A stretch of DNA of 64,000 bases, from positions 620,001-684,000 of the forward strand of contig NVQB01000001.1 in assembly GCA_002319075.1 (NCBI GenBank), given 5' to 3'. Position numbers and translations under genes: made by a program. Below are positions 26,667 through 35,826 of this stretch, piece after piece. How positions within the stretch are numbered: position 1 is the first letter of the stretch; each line of letters begins with the position of its first letter. Origin of the DNA: Sphingobacteriaceae bacterium (GTDB lineage: Bacteria > Bacteroidota > Bacteroidia > B-17B0 > Aurantibacillaceae). The notes under the pieces are model-generated. The model made no database searches and had not been told where the DNA came from. It saw only the letters and a program-made list of their open reading frames with translations.

Positions 26667-27335
26667 TTATTTAGCTACTTTTTTTGGTTTATTTTTTGAA
26701 GCTTTGTAAGAGTCATTTAATTCTTTAATCACTTCATCCGTAATCTCAAGGGTTGTGTTTCCTAAAAGCATACTTGGTATGGATTCGCTGTAAGAAAGAA
26801 TGTAATCATAACGACCAGCATTCCATTTAATAAGAAGTTCACGCACATTTTTTTGAAAGTTGGCGTTCTTTTCATTCATGTCCATCGACAAATTATCCAT
26901 TTGCAACTGCTTATTCTGAGCTTCACTCTCAAGCTGCTGAATTTTCCTTGCCTTTGCCTCCATATCTGTTTGAGTAGCAATACCAGCTTTCTGTGACCTT
27001 TGATAATCTTCTACCTCTCTTGTATATTGATCATTTAATGTCTCCATGCTTGCTTCAATATTTGACTTTCTTCTTTTTGTTTCAGCAACAAGATCACTGA
27101 TCTCTATACTTTCTTCGTTCAGCTTATCAATATTTACGTAGGCAATCTTTCCTGTTGGAGCGCTTCCAATTTGCTCAAGCTTCTTCACAGGAGGAGCCAC
27201 TTCTTCTTTTCCTTCAACTTTTGTTGCTTCTGCAATTTCTTCTGCAGGAGTACTGCCTAAAGAATTTACTTTAAAAAATAAAAATACAACAGCCGCAACC
27301 AAAATAGCATTAACGCCAATTAAAACTCTATTCAT
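26667..27335 (-). CDS. OmpH/Skp-like periplasmic chaperone
   Basis: This 222-residue protein has an N-terminal hydrophobic anchor (VLIGVNAILVAAVVFLFF), a linker, then GKIAYVNIDKLNEESIEISD, typical of Skp/OmpH. A long coiled coil follows (about 85-160) and a C-terminal strand segment (RYDYILSYSESIPSMLLGNT). It would hold unfolded outer-membrane proteins in the periplasm. The Lys-rich C-terminus is unusual. It lies between the membrane protein gene at 27372 and the MazG-like gene. Confidence 0.88.
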   Translation of the reverse strand: MNRVLIGVNAILVAAVVFLFFKVNSLGSTPAEEIAEATKVEGKEEVAPPVKKLEQIGSAPTGKIAYVNIDKLNEESIEISDLVAETKRRKSNIEASMETLNDQYTREVEDYQRSQKAGIATQTDMEAKARKIQQLESEAQNKQLQMDNLSMDMNEKNANFQKNVRELLIKWNAGRYDYILSYSESIPSMLLGNTTLEITDEVIKELNDSYKASKNKPKKVAK

Positions 27336-27371
27336 TATTAAATTTAATTTGGAGACAAATATAGAATTACC

Positions 27372-28520
27372 TTATGGTTTAAGCAATAGTTTTTGTCGTG
27401 GCAACAATTGCAATTCTATTTCTTTAACAAGCTGTCTGTCTGACTGTTTCACGTAATTATAAATACTGTTAAATACCGTCTCATCCGGATAACATTCCAC
27501 ATTTAAATCATGCAAGCACCAGGCGCGGTAGTCAAAATTAAGGAAACTATAATCTGTTGCGCAAAAACGTGTTATACTGGTTGGCAGATTCTCCGCAGCC
27601 TTTTCTGAAAGTGATATTTTTGCACATCTATTATTTCCACTTTTAAAATTTGAAGATAGGTAGTCTGGCCATTTACCGCTGTTATTTAATAATGGCATCA
27701 CCACAAATAAAATCATAGTAGGGTAAAAAATCGGAATCTGGAATAAAAATGTCGGACTAAAGTATTTTTGTTTTGTCTTGCCCGAAAACAGTAACATTAA
27801 CATTATCAGAAAGGACAAATTGCCGAACCATAACGCATAATTCAAATTCTTAGAAGAAGGAAACAAAAAAATCAATAAGGCTACATGTACAAGAATAGCT
27901 AAGGTTATAGCGAGGTAGCGCACTGGCGAAATTATTAATCCCAAGCCAATAAACATAAGTATGTAAGGTACCATAACTCCCATTTTTTTGAAAAATAAAA
28001 ATTGTCTTTCGCTAACAATACTTTTCAAGGGTGAAATAATGTCCGTGAAATCAGAATCAATAAATAAAGAATTCAACTGGTGGAGTCCGCAAAAAAAATA
28101 AACAGAAGCCAAAATAATTTGTAAAATAATAAAGTAAGATGTGAATTTATTGGAATCATCTACCCTTCCGTTATAAAAAACAAATACAAGCAGAAGCGCA
28201 TTGTAAACATAGAACCAGGGCTGCAGACGATTGATATCAAACAAAACAAGCATCACACAAATTAAAAAAGAAAAAAAGATGATCAACCTTTGTCTATTAA
28301 GAAAAAGCGATGCCGTCCATAAAAAAATCACCAAAATAATTACACCGCAATCGTAAGGAGCCTTTAGCGGATTTTGTCCGATTAGAGATGTATATGGCAC
28401 AGACCTGTAACCTCCCCACAAATTAAAACTTAACAACACAGAACAAATCAGGGAAATAATTAAGGTGATCCTCACCAGCATCATTCTTTGAGGAATTGAT
28501 ATTTGAAGTCCTTCCATCAT
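27372..28520 (-). CDS. Polytopic membrane protein, HTTM-like, function unknown
   Basis: This 382-residue protein has about ten hydrophobic helices and a soluble C-terminal part of roughly 100 residues with several Cys and Asp. Segments such as SVYFFCGLHQLNSLFIDSDF and LAITLAILVHVALLIFLFP recall HTTM (vitamin K-dependent carboxylase-like) membrane proteins, but the match is loose. It begins ATGATG at 28520; the ATG overlaps the stop of the NlpC/P60 gene (ATGA), so the two are coupled. Confidence 0.65.
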   Translation of the reverse strand: MMEGLQISIPQRMMLVRITLIISLICSVLLSFNLWGGYRSVPYTSLIGQNPLKAPYDCGVIILVIFLWTASLFLNRQRLIIFFSFLICVMLVLFDINRLQPWFYVYNALLLVFVFYNGRVDDSNKFTSYFIILQIILASVYFFCGLHQLNSLFIDSDFTDIISPLKSIVSERQFLFFKKMGVMVPYILMFIGLGLIISPVRYLAITLAILVHVALLIFLFPSSKNLNYALWFGNLSFLIMLMLLFSGKTKQKYFSPTFLFQIPIFYPTMILFVVMPLLNNSGKWPDYLSSNFKSGNNRCAKISLSEKAAENLPTSITRFCATDYSFLNFDYRAWCLHDLNVECYPDETVFNSIYNYVKQSDRQLVKEIELQLLPRQKLLLKP

Positions 28521-29104
28521 ACGCTTTTCATCTTCCCCGCGCAGAAAAAATATTTCTTGTAATATGCTTCATCCAGGCTATTGATAATAACCCCTTTGCT
28601 CGTACTGGAGTGTACAAACAATTTATTCTTCAAAAAAACACCAACGTGTGTAATGGTATTTCCGCCGATCTTAAAAAATAACAGATCACCACTTTTGGCC
28701 TGATCCAGAGTAATCTCATCACATTCTTTAAACATGTCGTTTGATGAGCGTCCTATTTTCTTACCATAAACTTTATCGTATAAAAGATTGGCAAAACAAC
28801 TGCAGTCTACCCCGGTTTTTTGGCAACCGGCATATTTGTAAGGTGTCCCGTACCAATCATCGATAAACGTATACAATTTACTTTCCTTTATTTGTTTTTC
28901 GCTTACATCCAGCTTTTGTTGCAGATCGTTTGTAGCAGGCTGAGCAACAGGAGATTTCGAAGGCCCGGGCTTTCCGGCTACAGGCGGTTTTTTGCTCGTG
29001 GTACGTGCAACTGCCGCAACCTGCTTTTCCTGGTGCTTGCAGGTATAGAGACTGAAAATTAAGCTCAGTAGCAATAGCCGCGTATAAAAATGAGGTACTT
29101 TCAT
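28517..29104 (-). CDS. NlpC/P60 (C40) cell-wall peptidase lipoprotein
   Basis: This 195-residue protein starts at ATG 29102-29104. It has a lipoprotein signal (VPHFYTRLLLLSLIFSLYTC, lipid on Cys), a basic Pro-rich linker, then the C40 domain. Catalytic residues are Cys in TGVDCSCFANLLYDKVYG, His in NTITHVGVFLKN and His or Asn near FVHSSTSKGVI. It probably cuts peptidoglycan stem peptides from the outer-membrane side. A longer frame to 29170 has no signal peptide at its start, so the ATG before the signal is preferred. Confidence 0.92.
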   Translation of the reverse strand: MKVPHFYTRLLLLSLIFSLYTCKHQEKQVAAVARTTSKKPPVAGKPGPSKSPVAQPATNDLQQKLDVSEKQIKESKLYTFIDDWYGTPYKYAGCQKTGVDCSCFANLLYDKVYGKKIGRSSNDMFKECDEITLDQAKSGDLLFFKIGGNTITHVGVFLKNKLFVHSSTSKGVIINSLDEAYYKKYFFCAGKMKSV

Positions 29105-29305
29105 TGATTCGCATAAATATAAGCCCGGCAAAGACCAACTTTTAACGAATTCAGGATCAATTGTGTACAATCACTTGTTAATTTAATTTTCAGGCAAACC
29201 ATTCTATAAACAGCATATTCCTTCATAAAATCTACTAAAAGCTCCCCCTTTTGATCCGTAATTGAAGCAAAAATCTTACTTTTAAAGATTATATATGACC
29301 GGAAG

Positions 29306-31399
29306 ATGGAAGATATCTCTTTAAAAGCTACCAACGTGAAGACCAAGATACCACTGGAAATTTTGAAAAAAGCTTACGAACTAATGTGCACTGCTAAAAG
29401 CATGACAGAGTTATTCGAAGCTAATAAAGAAATTACAGCAAAATATGTGCATGCTACAAGCCGCGGACACGAAGCTGTTCAGCTAGCTCTTGGTTTACAG
29501 TTATTACCACAGGATTTTTTAAGTGCCTATTACAGGGACGATAGTATTTTATTAGCCATAGGCATGCAGCCTTTTGAATTAATGCTGCAACTATTGGCAA
29601 AACGCAACGATCCATTTTCAGGGGGACGAACTTATTACTCCCATCCAAGTTTAAAAAGGGATGATATGCCAAAAATCCCTCACCAGTCAAGCGCTACAGG
29701 CATGCAGGCCATTCCTACTACCGGAATTGCTATGGGCTTACAGTACCTCGAAAAAAACGGCATGGCAAAAGATTTTGACGGGCTAAACCCTATTGCCGTT
29801 TGTTCTTTGGGAGATGCAAGCTGCACAGAGGGTGAAGTTTCTGAAGCTTTGCAAATGGCAACTTTAAAACAGTTACCTATACTTTTTTTCGTGCAGGATA
29901 ATGAATGGGACATCAGCGCCCATGCCCGGGAGATCCGTTCTCAGGATATGAGCGATTTTGCCAAAGGCTTTAAAGGTCTCGAAACAAAAACGATTGATGG
30001 AACGGATTTTATTTTAAGTTACAACACGGTTAAAGATTGTCTTGACATCATACGCAACGAACGTCGTCCGATGTTGATTCACGCTAAAGTTCCTTTGTTA
30101 AATCACCACACCAGTGGTGTACGCAAAGAATGGTACCGTGATGATCTTGCTGAAGCAGAAAAAAAAGATCCTCTGCCGCGCCTTCGTAACCAATTAATTA
30201 TCGCCGGCACAGATGCACTCGAAATTAAAAAGATGGAGGAAGAAGCGAAACAGTTGGTAGAAAACGATTACCAAAAGGCTTTGTTAGAAGAAGATCCTCG
30301 TCCCGAAGATTTATTCGACCATGAATTTGCACCTACACCGGTTACTGAAGAAAAAGGTGAACGCGCTCCAAGCGGCAAGCAACCAACCGTTATGGTGGAT
30401 TCTGCTTTGTTCGCCATACGTGAACTGATGACCAAACACCCGGAATGCTTGTTATATGGCCAGGACGTTGGCGCCCGCCTGGGTGGCGTGTTTAGGGAAG
30501 CTGCTACGCTTGCCCAACAGTTTGGCGATCACCGCGTATTTAATACGCCTATACAGGAGGCTTTTATTGTTGGTTCAACAGTAGGAATGAGCGCGGCAGG
30601 ATTAAAACCTATCGTAGAGGTTCAATTCGCTGATTACATTTGGCCAGGTCTTAACCAATTGTTTACAGAGGTTAGCCGCTCATGCTATTTATCAAATGGT
30701 AAATGGCCGGTGAGCATGATTTTACGTGTTCCCATAGGCGCCTATGGCAGTGGTGGCCCGTATCACTCTAGCAGTGTAGAAAGTGTGCTTGCTAATATTA
30801 AAGGAATTAAAATCGCATATCCCAGCACAGGAGCAGATCTTAAAGGATTAATTAAATCCGCTTACTACGATCCAAATCCCGTTGTACTTCTTGAACATAA
30901 AGGACTTTACTGGAGCAAGATTAAAGGTACAGAAGATGCTAAAACTATTGAGCCGGACGAAGATTATATTATCCCATTCGGAAAAGCGCGCCTTGTAATC
31001 GAAGCTAAGGAAGACTTTGTTGCTACCGGCAAATCCATCACTATTATTACCTACGGTATGGGCGTTTATTGGGCTAAAGCTGCGGCTAAAAAGTTTGAAG
31101 GCCAGGTAGAAATTCTCGATCTAAGAACAATTGCACCTATAGATGAAAAAGCCATTTTTGAAAGCGCGCGCAAGCACGGAAAAATTATGGTACTTACAGA
31201 AGAGCCGGTATTTAACGGCTTTGCACAAAGCATAGCGGCCCGTATTAGCGAAAATTGTTTTGAATCCCTGGATGCACCGGTGAAGGTTATTGGGTCAGAA
31301 AATTTACCCGCTATTCCGTTAAATTCTACACTCGAAAAAACCATGTTGCCTAATGCCGATAAGGTTGAAGCAGCCATACAAGCTTTATTGAATTATTAA
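29306..31399 (+). CDS. 2-oxoacid dehydrogenase E1, fused alpha and beta subunits
   Basis: This 697-residue thiamine-diphosphate enzyme is the E1 part of a branched-chain or pyruvate dehydrogenase complex, with both subunits in one chain. The alpha part (about 20-345) has the ThDP motif CSLGDASCTEGEVSEAL ... FFVQDNEWDIS (GDx26-30N). The beta part (about 365-697) has LYGQDVGARLGGVFREAATL, FNTPIQEAFIVGSTVGMSAA and PYHSSSVESVLANI. Such fusions are common in Bacteroidota. The E2 and E3 genes are not in the window. The preferred 2-oxoacid (2-oxoisovalerate more likely than pyruvate) is an inference. Confidence 0.93.
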   Translation: MEDISLKATNVKTKIPLEILKKAYELMCTAKSMTELFEANKEITAKYVHATSRGHEAVQLALGLQLLPQDFLSAYYRDDSILLAIGMQPFELMLQLLAKRNDPFSGGRTYYSHPSLKRDDMPKIPHQSSATGMQAIPTTGIAMGLQYLEKNGMAKDFDGLNPIAVCSLGDASCTEGEVSEALQMATLKQLPILFFVQDNEWDISAHAREIRSQDMSDFAKGFKGLETKTIDGTDFILSYNTVKDCLDIIRNERRPMLIHAKVPLLNHHTSGVRKEWYRDDLAEAEKKDPLPRLRNQLIIAGTDALEIKKMEEEAKQLVENDYQKALLEEDPRPEDLFDHEFAPTPVTEEKGERAPSGKQPTVMVDSALFAIRELMTKHPECLLYGQDVGARLGGVFREAATLAQQFGDHRVFNTPIQEAFIVGSTVGMSAAGLKPIVEVQFADYIWPGLNQLFTEVSRSCYLSNGKWPVSMILRVPIGAYGSGGPYHSSSVESVLANIKGIKIAYPSTGADLKGLIKSAYYDPNPVVLLEHKGLYWSKIKGTEDAKTIEPDEDYIIPFGKARLVIEAKEDFVATGKSITIITYGMGVYWAKAAAKKFEGQVEILDLRTIAPIDEKAIFESARKHGKIMVLTEEPVFNGFAQSIAARISENCFESLDAPVKVIGSENLPAIPLNSTLEKTMLPNADKVEAAIQALLNY

Positions 31400-31418
31400 T
31401 TTTTTTGTCCCTGTTCTC

Positions 31419-31931
31419 ATGAAGTCTGTATGTATTGTCCTGTCTCTATCGCTTGCTTTTTGTTTTTTGTCTTTCAGAGAACCTTTGAATTCTTCAAAGT
31501 CTCTGATTCTAGAATGCGATCAGGTTCCTCAACTAAATCAGCAAATGCTCGCTTTTGTAAAGAGTCAGCTAAATAAAAAAGTAGGTCGCGGCGAATGTTG
31601 GGACCTTGCAGCCCAGGGACTCAATAAAATCGGTGCCAACTGGGATAAAAGTTATGTCTTCGGAAAAGAAGTGGATGTAAAAAATGAATGCGTTTATCCA
31701 GGCGATGTCTTCCAGTTTGATGGCGTAAAAATCCAATATAAAAAAGGAAATACTACTTACTGGGAAGAAATGGATCACCACACCGCCGTTGTTTTCAAGG
31801 TAAATGGCAAAGATAGCTTTGTAATGGCTGAGCAAAATACTTCTACCCTTGGAAGAAAAGTGGGACTTAGTACGCTTGAATTAAAAAATATTCTCAAGGG
31901 TTCGTATAAAGTTTTTCGCCCCGTAAAATAA
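31419..31931 (+). CDS. Secreted papain-fold-like protein (BBC1/AIM3 cysteine-proteinase-like)
   Basis: This 170-residue protein has a signal peptide (SVCIVLSLSLAFCFLSF) and a domain with KVGRGECWDLAAQGLNKIG and later MDHHTAVVFKV. GRGECWDLA plus a downstream HHTAVV is the Cys-His arrangement of the papain-like fold, first known from fungal BBC1/AIM3 proteins. A catalytic dyad is therefore present, but no activity is known for the bacterial members. It lies 19 bp after the E1 gene and before a two-way terminator. Confidence 0.7.
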   Translation: MKSVCIVLSLSLAFCFLSFREPLNSSKSLILECDQVPQLNQQMLAFVKSQLNKKVGRGECWDLAAQGLNKIGANWDKSYVFGKEVDVKNECVYPGDVFQFDGVKIQYKKGNTTYWEEMDHHTAVVFKVNGKDSFVMAEQNTSTLGRKVGLSTLELKNILKGSYKVFRPVK

Positions 31932-31941
31932 TTTGCAAAAG

Positions 31942-31972
31942 AAAATCCCGCTCTATAAAAAAGCAGGATTTT
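31942..31972. terminator. Bidirectional terminator between convergent genes
   Basis: AAAATCC (31942-31948) pairs with GGATTTT (31966-31972), with an inner GCT/AGC step and an A-rich loop. It lies between the stop of the papain-fold gene and the stop of the ferredoxin gene, serving both. Confidence 0.75.
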
Positions 31973-31994
31973 ATATTAGTGTTTTTTAGAAAAA

Positions 31995-32345
31995 TCAGAT
32001 GTGTAAAGACGCCTTTTTTTCTAAAAGCTGCTCATTGGTTTCAACCACGTCGTCATCCTTTATACAGCAGTCTACAGGACAAACAGCTGCACATTGCGGT
32101 TCATCATGAAAACCTACGCACTCAGTACATTTATCGCTCACAATAAAATAAACGTCCATGCTCTTGGGAGTCTGCGCATCGTTTGCATCCACCTCAACAT
32201 TACTATTGCGCCCCTTGTACATCCCTTTTACACCAGTTCCATCAGCGTAACGCCATTCAGCGCCACCTTCATATATAGCATTATTAGGGCACTCAGGTTC
32301 GCAGGCACCACAATTAATACATTCATCCGTTATCTTAATTGCCAT
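31995..32345 (-). CDS. 4Fe-4S dicluster ferredoxin
   Basis: This 116-residue ferredoxin has two cluster motifs: [12 protein letters not shown] near the start and [20 protein letters not shown] further on, where an eight-residue spacer splits the usual CxxC...C pattern. A 45-residue insertion ([18 protein letters not shown]) lies between them, typical of YfhL-like and Bacteroidota ferredoxins. It is divergent to the LuxC-like reductase gene with about 90 bp between, a pairing often seen in Bacteroidota. Confidence 0.95.
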   Translation of the reverse strand: MAIKITDECINCGACEPECPNNAIYEGGAEWRYADGTGVKGMYKGRNSNVEVDANDAQTPKSMDVYFIVSDKCTECVGFHDEPQCAAVCPVDCCIKDDDVVETNEQLLEKKASLHI

Positions 32346-32432
32346 TTTTTAAGTAGTTTTGCGCTCAAATAAGAAGGTATTTTTAAATGCCTAAGCTTAC
32401 TTTTACAGTCGACAAATATACGACCAAATTTT

Positions 32433-33458
32433 ATGACTTTAAAACAAAGAATTAAGGGATTTGTTGAGATGGGTTTGTTTATAAACCGTCATTTTTCAGG
32501 TACCCCGCTCGAAACCGAACTCCACCTGCATCAAGGGCTGGACAAGGTTATAGAAGTATCACATATTTATAACAATTGGTTCATTCCAAAATTTGTTAAT
32601 GATGCCATTTTTAACATTGGTAGCTTTTTAAAGGAAGACGATCTCACAACATTTACAGCCAACGTTCCTGTTAAGGCACCTAAAACGGTTGCTTTAATCT
32701 GTGCAGGCAACATTCCCATGGTGTGTTTCCACGATGTTTTATGCATTCTCTTAAGTGGAAATACAGCTCTCATAAAGCTTTCGAGTGACGATAATGTATT
32801 ATTACCCTTCTTTTTAAAATTACTAACGCACTACGAACCTGAATTCGAAAAACAGATTTTATTTGCAGAAGGCAAACTGAGTAACTTTGATGCTGTAATA
32901 GCTACAGGTAGCGACAACACAGCCAGTCATTTACATTATTACTTTGCTAAATACCCCAATATTATTCGTAAAAGCCGCACTTCTTTAGCAGTACTCACCG
33001 GAAAAGAAACCACTGACGATCTTAAAAACTTAGGTTCTGATGTTTTTGAATATTTTGGACTGGGCTGCCGCAATGTGAGCAAGCTCCTGGTTCCCAGAGG
33101 ATATACTTTTGATACCTTTTTTGAATCCATCATAGATTTTGGGTTTGTAGTCAACAATAAAAAATACGGCAACAATTACGATTACCACCGGGCAATTTAC
33201 CTGCTCGAATCTATGCCGTTTTTAGATAACAATTTCTTAATGATCAGGGAAACCCCTGATCTCCACTCACCCGTAGGAGTTTTGTATTACCAATATTATG
33301 ATTCAAATTCAGAAATACAAGCGTATTTAACCACGCATGCTGATCAGGTCCAATGCGTAATTGGCAAGGATTACATTCCTTTTGGTTATTCACAGAGGCC
33401 TGTTATTACAGATTTTGCAGATAATGTGAACACTATGGAATTTTTAGTAAATTTATGA
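32433..33458 (+). CDS. LuxC-like acyl-CoA reductase
   Basis: This 341-residue protein of the LuxC/acyl-CoA reductase family has an NAD(P)-binding region with TVALICAGNIPMVCFHDVLC and LLSGNTALIKLSSDDN. The probable active-site Cys lies in FGLGCRNVSKLLVPRG. LuxC reduces activated fatty acids to aldehydes for luciferase; no lux genes are present here, so this protein must do something else, perhaps with the divergent ferredoxin. It overlaps the next gene by four bases (ATGA). Confidence 0.88.
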   Translation: MTLKQRIKGFVEMGLFINRHFSGTPLETELHLHQGLDKVIEVSHIYNNWFIPKFVNDAIFNIGSFLKEDDLTTFTANVPVKAPKTVALICAGNIPMVCFHDVLCILLSGNTALIKLSSDDNVLLPFFLKLLTHYEPEFEKQILFAEGKLSNFDAVIATGSDNTASHLHYYFAKYPNIIRKSRTSLAVLTGKETTDDLKNLGSDVFEYFGLGCRNVSKLLVPRGYTFDTFFESIIDFGFVVNNKKYGNNYDYHRAIYLLESMPFLDNNFLMIRETPDLHSPVGVLYYQYYDSNSEIQAYLTTHADQVQCVIGKDYIPFGYSQRPVITDFADNVNTMEFLVNL

Positions 33459-34306
33459 ACGTTTTGTATATGCGAAAACTTTACGCACTGTTTGTCATAA
33501 TTTTAGTTTCAATAGGCGCTTCTGCGCAGATTGCTCCCACTATTGTAACAAACTCCACTCTTTTTTGTACAGGCCGTACCATTACTTATTCAGCTTCTTC
33601 ACAAGACGCCAATCTTACCTACACCTGGTCTGTTTTACCAAACAAAGGACTTGCTTCTCATACGGATCTGAATGCTCCCTCCGTTAACCTTGTTTTCTCA
33701 GGAATAGTAACCTACACGGTTTTTTTAAATTCGACGAATAAAGACGGTATTAAAAGTACAACACAAACAACATTAGCACCCGGACGTTCAGCCACAGCAT
33801 CCTTTAATGCAAGCCTTAACGCTGTTGGGTTTCCTACCGAGCTCATTCTTACAAATTATTCTACCTATAGCTTAAAAAATGTATGGAGTTTCAGCGACAA
33901 TTCAACTGACACCTCCTCTAACATTGTGCGACAATATCCTAGAAGTGGTACTTATTCTCTTTCTCTGTACGTTAAGGGTGCCAAAGGTTGCGACGATTAT
34001 TCCACTTACGCTTTTGACATTGTGGATTTTTCAAGCCTGGAACTTCCAAATATTTTTACTCCCAATGATGATGGAGTTAACGATGTTTTCAAGCCAATAA
34101 CGCGTGGCATTTCTTCTTTAAACGCCTGGGTTTACAACCGTTACGGCGTGCTGGTTTGCAGCTGGGATAAACCTAAAATCGGCTGGGATGGTCATTCCAC
34201 TTCCGGCGAAATGTGTTCTGATGGTGTTTACTTTGTAGTTATCGAGGCTTTAGGTTTCGACGGTAAAGAGTATAAAATGAAAGGTACAGTTACTCTAATC
34301 CGCTAG
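33455..34306 (+). CDS. T9SS type B secreted protein (gliding-motility-associated C-terminal domain)
   Basis: This 283-residue protein has a signal peptide (MRKLYALFVIILVSIGASAQ; ATG 33470 is an alternative start). One or two PKD/Ig-like domains follow (TYTWSVLPNKG, NVWSFSDNSTDTSSNI). The type B sorting tail starts LPNIFTPNDDGVNDVFKPI and holds WVYNRYGVLVCSWD and GWDGHSTSGEMCSDGVYFVV. It would be exported across the outer membrane by the PorU/PorV-containing T9SS encoded at the right of the window. Its start overlaps the LuxC-like stop. Confidence 0.92.
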   Translation: MNVLYMRKLYALFVIILVSIGASAQIAPTIVTNSTLFCTGRTITYSASSQDANLTYTWSVLPNKGLASHTDLNAPSVNLVFSGIVTYTVFLNSTNKDGIKSTTQTTLAPGRSATASFNASLNAVGFPTELILTNYSTYSLKNVWSFSDNSTDTSSNIVRQYPRSGTYSLSLYVKGAKGCDDYSTYAFDIVDFSSLELPNIFTPNDDGVNDVFKPITRGISSLNAWVYNRYGVLVCSWDKPKIGWDGHSTSGEMCSDGVYFVVIEALGFDGKEYKMKGTVTLIR

Positions 34307-34308
34307 TT

Positions 34309-35283
34309 ATCTTACGGGTAAACAACATATCTTTTAATTATCCCAATCAACAGTATTTTAAAGGAATAACCAATATTTCCCTTCAATTAAAGGAGGGCGA
34401 AATTCTTGGCGTTGTTGGCAAAAGTGGTGGCGGTAAAACGACTCTACTCAAATGCATTTACGGACTCGAAGATCTTCAAAGCGGCGAAGTTTTCATCGGT
34501 GAAGAAAGAGTTCTTGGTCCTTCCTATAACCTGATTCCCGGGCATGAGGATATGAAACTTGTTAGCCAGGAGTTTTATGTGCTCGACAACCATACAGTAG
34601 AAGAAAATATCTTTGACAAACTTATTGGATACACCAACGAAACAAAACAGAAAAGAGCTACCAGCCTTTTAAAATTATTAGAGCTTACTTCACTTAAAAA
34701 TACGCGTGCAAAACATTTATCGAGCGGACAAAAACAAAGAGTTGCTATTGCCCGTGCATTAGCCGTTATTCCAAAGGTTTTATTGCTGGATGAACCTTTC
34801 AGTAATCTTGATAAATTACTGACTGAAAAATTATTTTCATTCGTTGTTAAGGAAGTAAAGAAAAATAAAACGGCTGTTATTCTTATCACCCATTTGGCTG
34901 AGGAAGCTCTTAAATATGCCGATTCTCTTCTCGTTCTCGATAACGGACAAATGGTAGAACAGGATGAAAAATGGAAAGTTTACTATACTCCAAAGGTTGT
35001 AAGACTAGCGGGCCTGTTAGGGGATTACACCCTCATTAAAAAAGAAGATCTCGATAAATCTTCCCGCATAAAAATTACCTCCAAATTATTTTTACGTCCT
35101 GATAGGTTAAAATTGACCGCTTCCAAAACAAAATTTGACATTATTCTCAGAGTTTTAAATTGTACCTTCAACGGTAAGTGTTTCGAAGTATTGGCAGAAA
35201 CAAAAAAAGGAAACTCTGTTATGGTTTACAGCTCCAGGAACCTGGAAATAAACAAACAATTTTTCTTTGCTATTGAAGTGTAA
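34309..35283 (+). CDS. ABC transporter ATP-binding protein (PotA/FbpC-like) with unusual start
   Basis: The full domain reads back to about 34309: RVNNISFNYPNQQYFKGI, Walker A GVVGKSGGGKTTLLKC, Q-loop LVSQEFYVLDNH, signature LSSGQKQRVAIARALA, Walker B VLLLDEPFSNLD and H-loop ILITHLAEEA. A TOBE-like tail follows (SKLFLRPDRLKL). The first ATG (34552) lies after Walker A and would give a dead protein. Between the upstream in-frame stop (34273-34275) and 34552 there is no ATG, GTG or TTG. ATC at 34309, two bases after the preceding stop, is the best-placed start. No permease gene is adjacent. A non-standard start, a lost start or a sequence error are the options. Confidence 0.8.
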   Translation: MLRVNNISFNYPNQQYFKGITNISLQLKEGEILGVVGKSGGGKTTLLKCIYGLEDLQSGEVFIGEERVLGPSYNLIPGHEDMKLVSQEFYVLDNHTVEENIFDKLIGYTNETKQKRATSLLKLLELTSLKNTRAKHLSSGQKQRVAIARALAVIPKVLLLDEPFSNLDKLLTEKLFSFVVKEVKKNKTAVILITHLAEEALKYADSLLVLDNGQMVEQDEKWKVYYTPKVVRLAGLLGDYTLIKKEDLDKSSRIKITSKLFLRPDRLKLTASKTKFDIILRVLNCTFNGKCFEVLAETKKGNSVMVYSSRNLEINKQFFFAIEV

Positions 35284-35295
35284 TTTTTAGTATTC

Positions 35296-35775
35296 ATGAA
35301 AAAGAAAGTCACTATAAAAAAAATTCTGATCGCCTTACTTCTACTTTTGGTGATCGCTCAATTTTTCAGAATTGATAAATCCAACAAACTGACTCCACCA
35401 GAAAAAGACGTACTGGTCATCACAAAACCTGGAGCTGAAATAAGCAGCATCCTTAAAGAATCCTGTTACGATTGTCATAGTAATGAAGTCACTTATCCCT
35501 GGTACACTAACATCGCTCCTGTTTCCTGGTGGATCAAACACCATGTAAATGAGGGAACGCATCACTTAAATTTTTCTGAATGGGGCAATTACTCTTCCCG
35601 TAAAGCAGATCACAAACTCGAAGAATGCGTTGAAATGGTTGAAGAAGACGAAATGCCGATGGGTTCTTACACACTTATGCACGGCAAAGCAACGCTTACA
35701 AAACAGCAGCGTGAGCTTCTTGTTAAATGGTTCACCTCTTTACGCACCTATGAGAGTGATCAGGAAGGCAAATAA
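35296..35775 (+). CDS. Haem-binding domain protein (cytochrome c-like)
   Basis: This 159-residue protein has an N-terminal anchor (ILIALLLLLVIAQFF) and a periplasmic domain with CYDCHSNEVTYPWY, a CxxCH haem c site. NIAPVSWWIKHHVNEGTHHL and MVEEDEMPMGSYTLMHG follow, as in the Haem_bd family (Pfam PF14376 as I recall). The Met in the last motif could be the second axial ligand. It probably carries electrons in the periplasm; the partner is unknown. A cupredoxin gene follows 51 bp downstream. Confidence 0.88.
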   Translation: MKKKVTIKKILIALLLLLVIAQFFRIDKSNKLTPPEKDVLVITKPGAEISSILKESCYDCHSNEVTYPWYTNIAPVSWWIKHHVNEGTHHLNFSEWGNYSSRKADHKLEECVEMVEEDEMPMGSYTLMHGKATLTKQQRELLVKWFTSLRTYESDQEGK

Positions 35776-35826
35776 GCCTATTTCATTCAATTCAAAATAT
35801 TTATCTTACTTTACTAATTCGCAATA

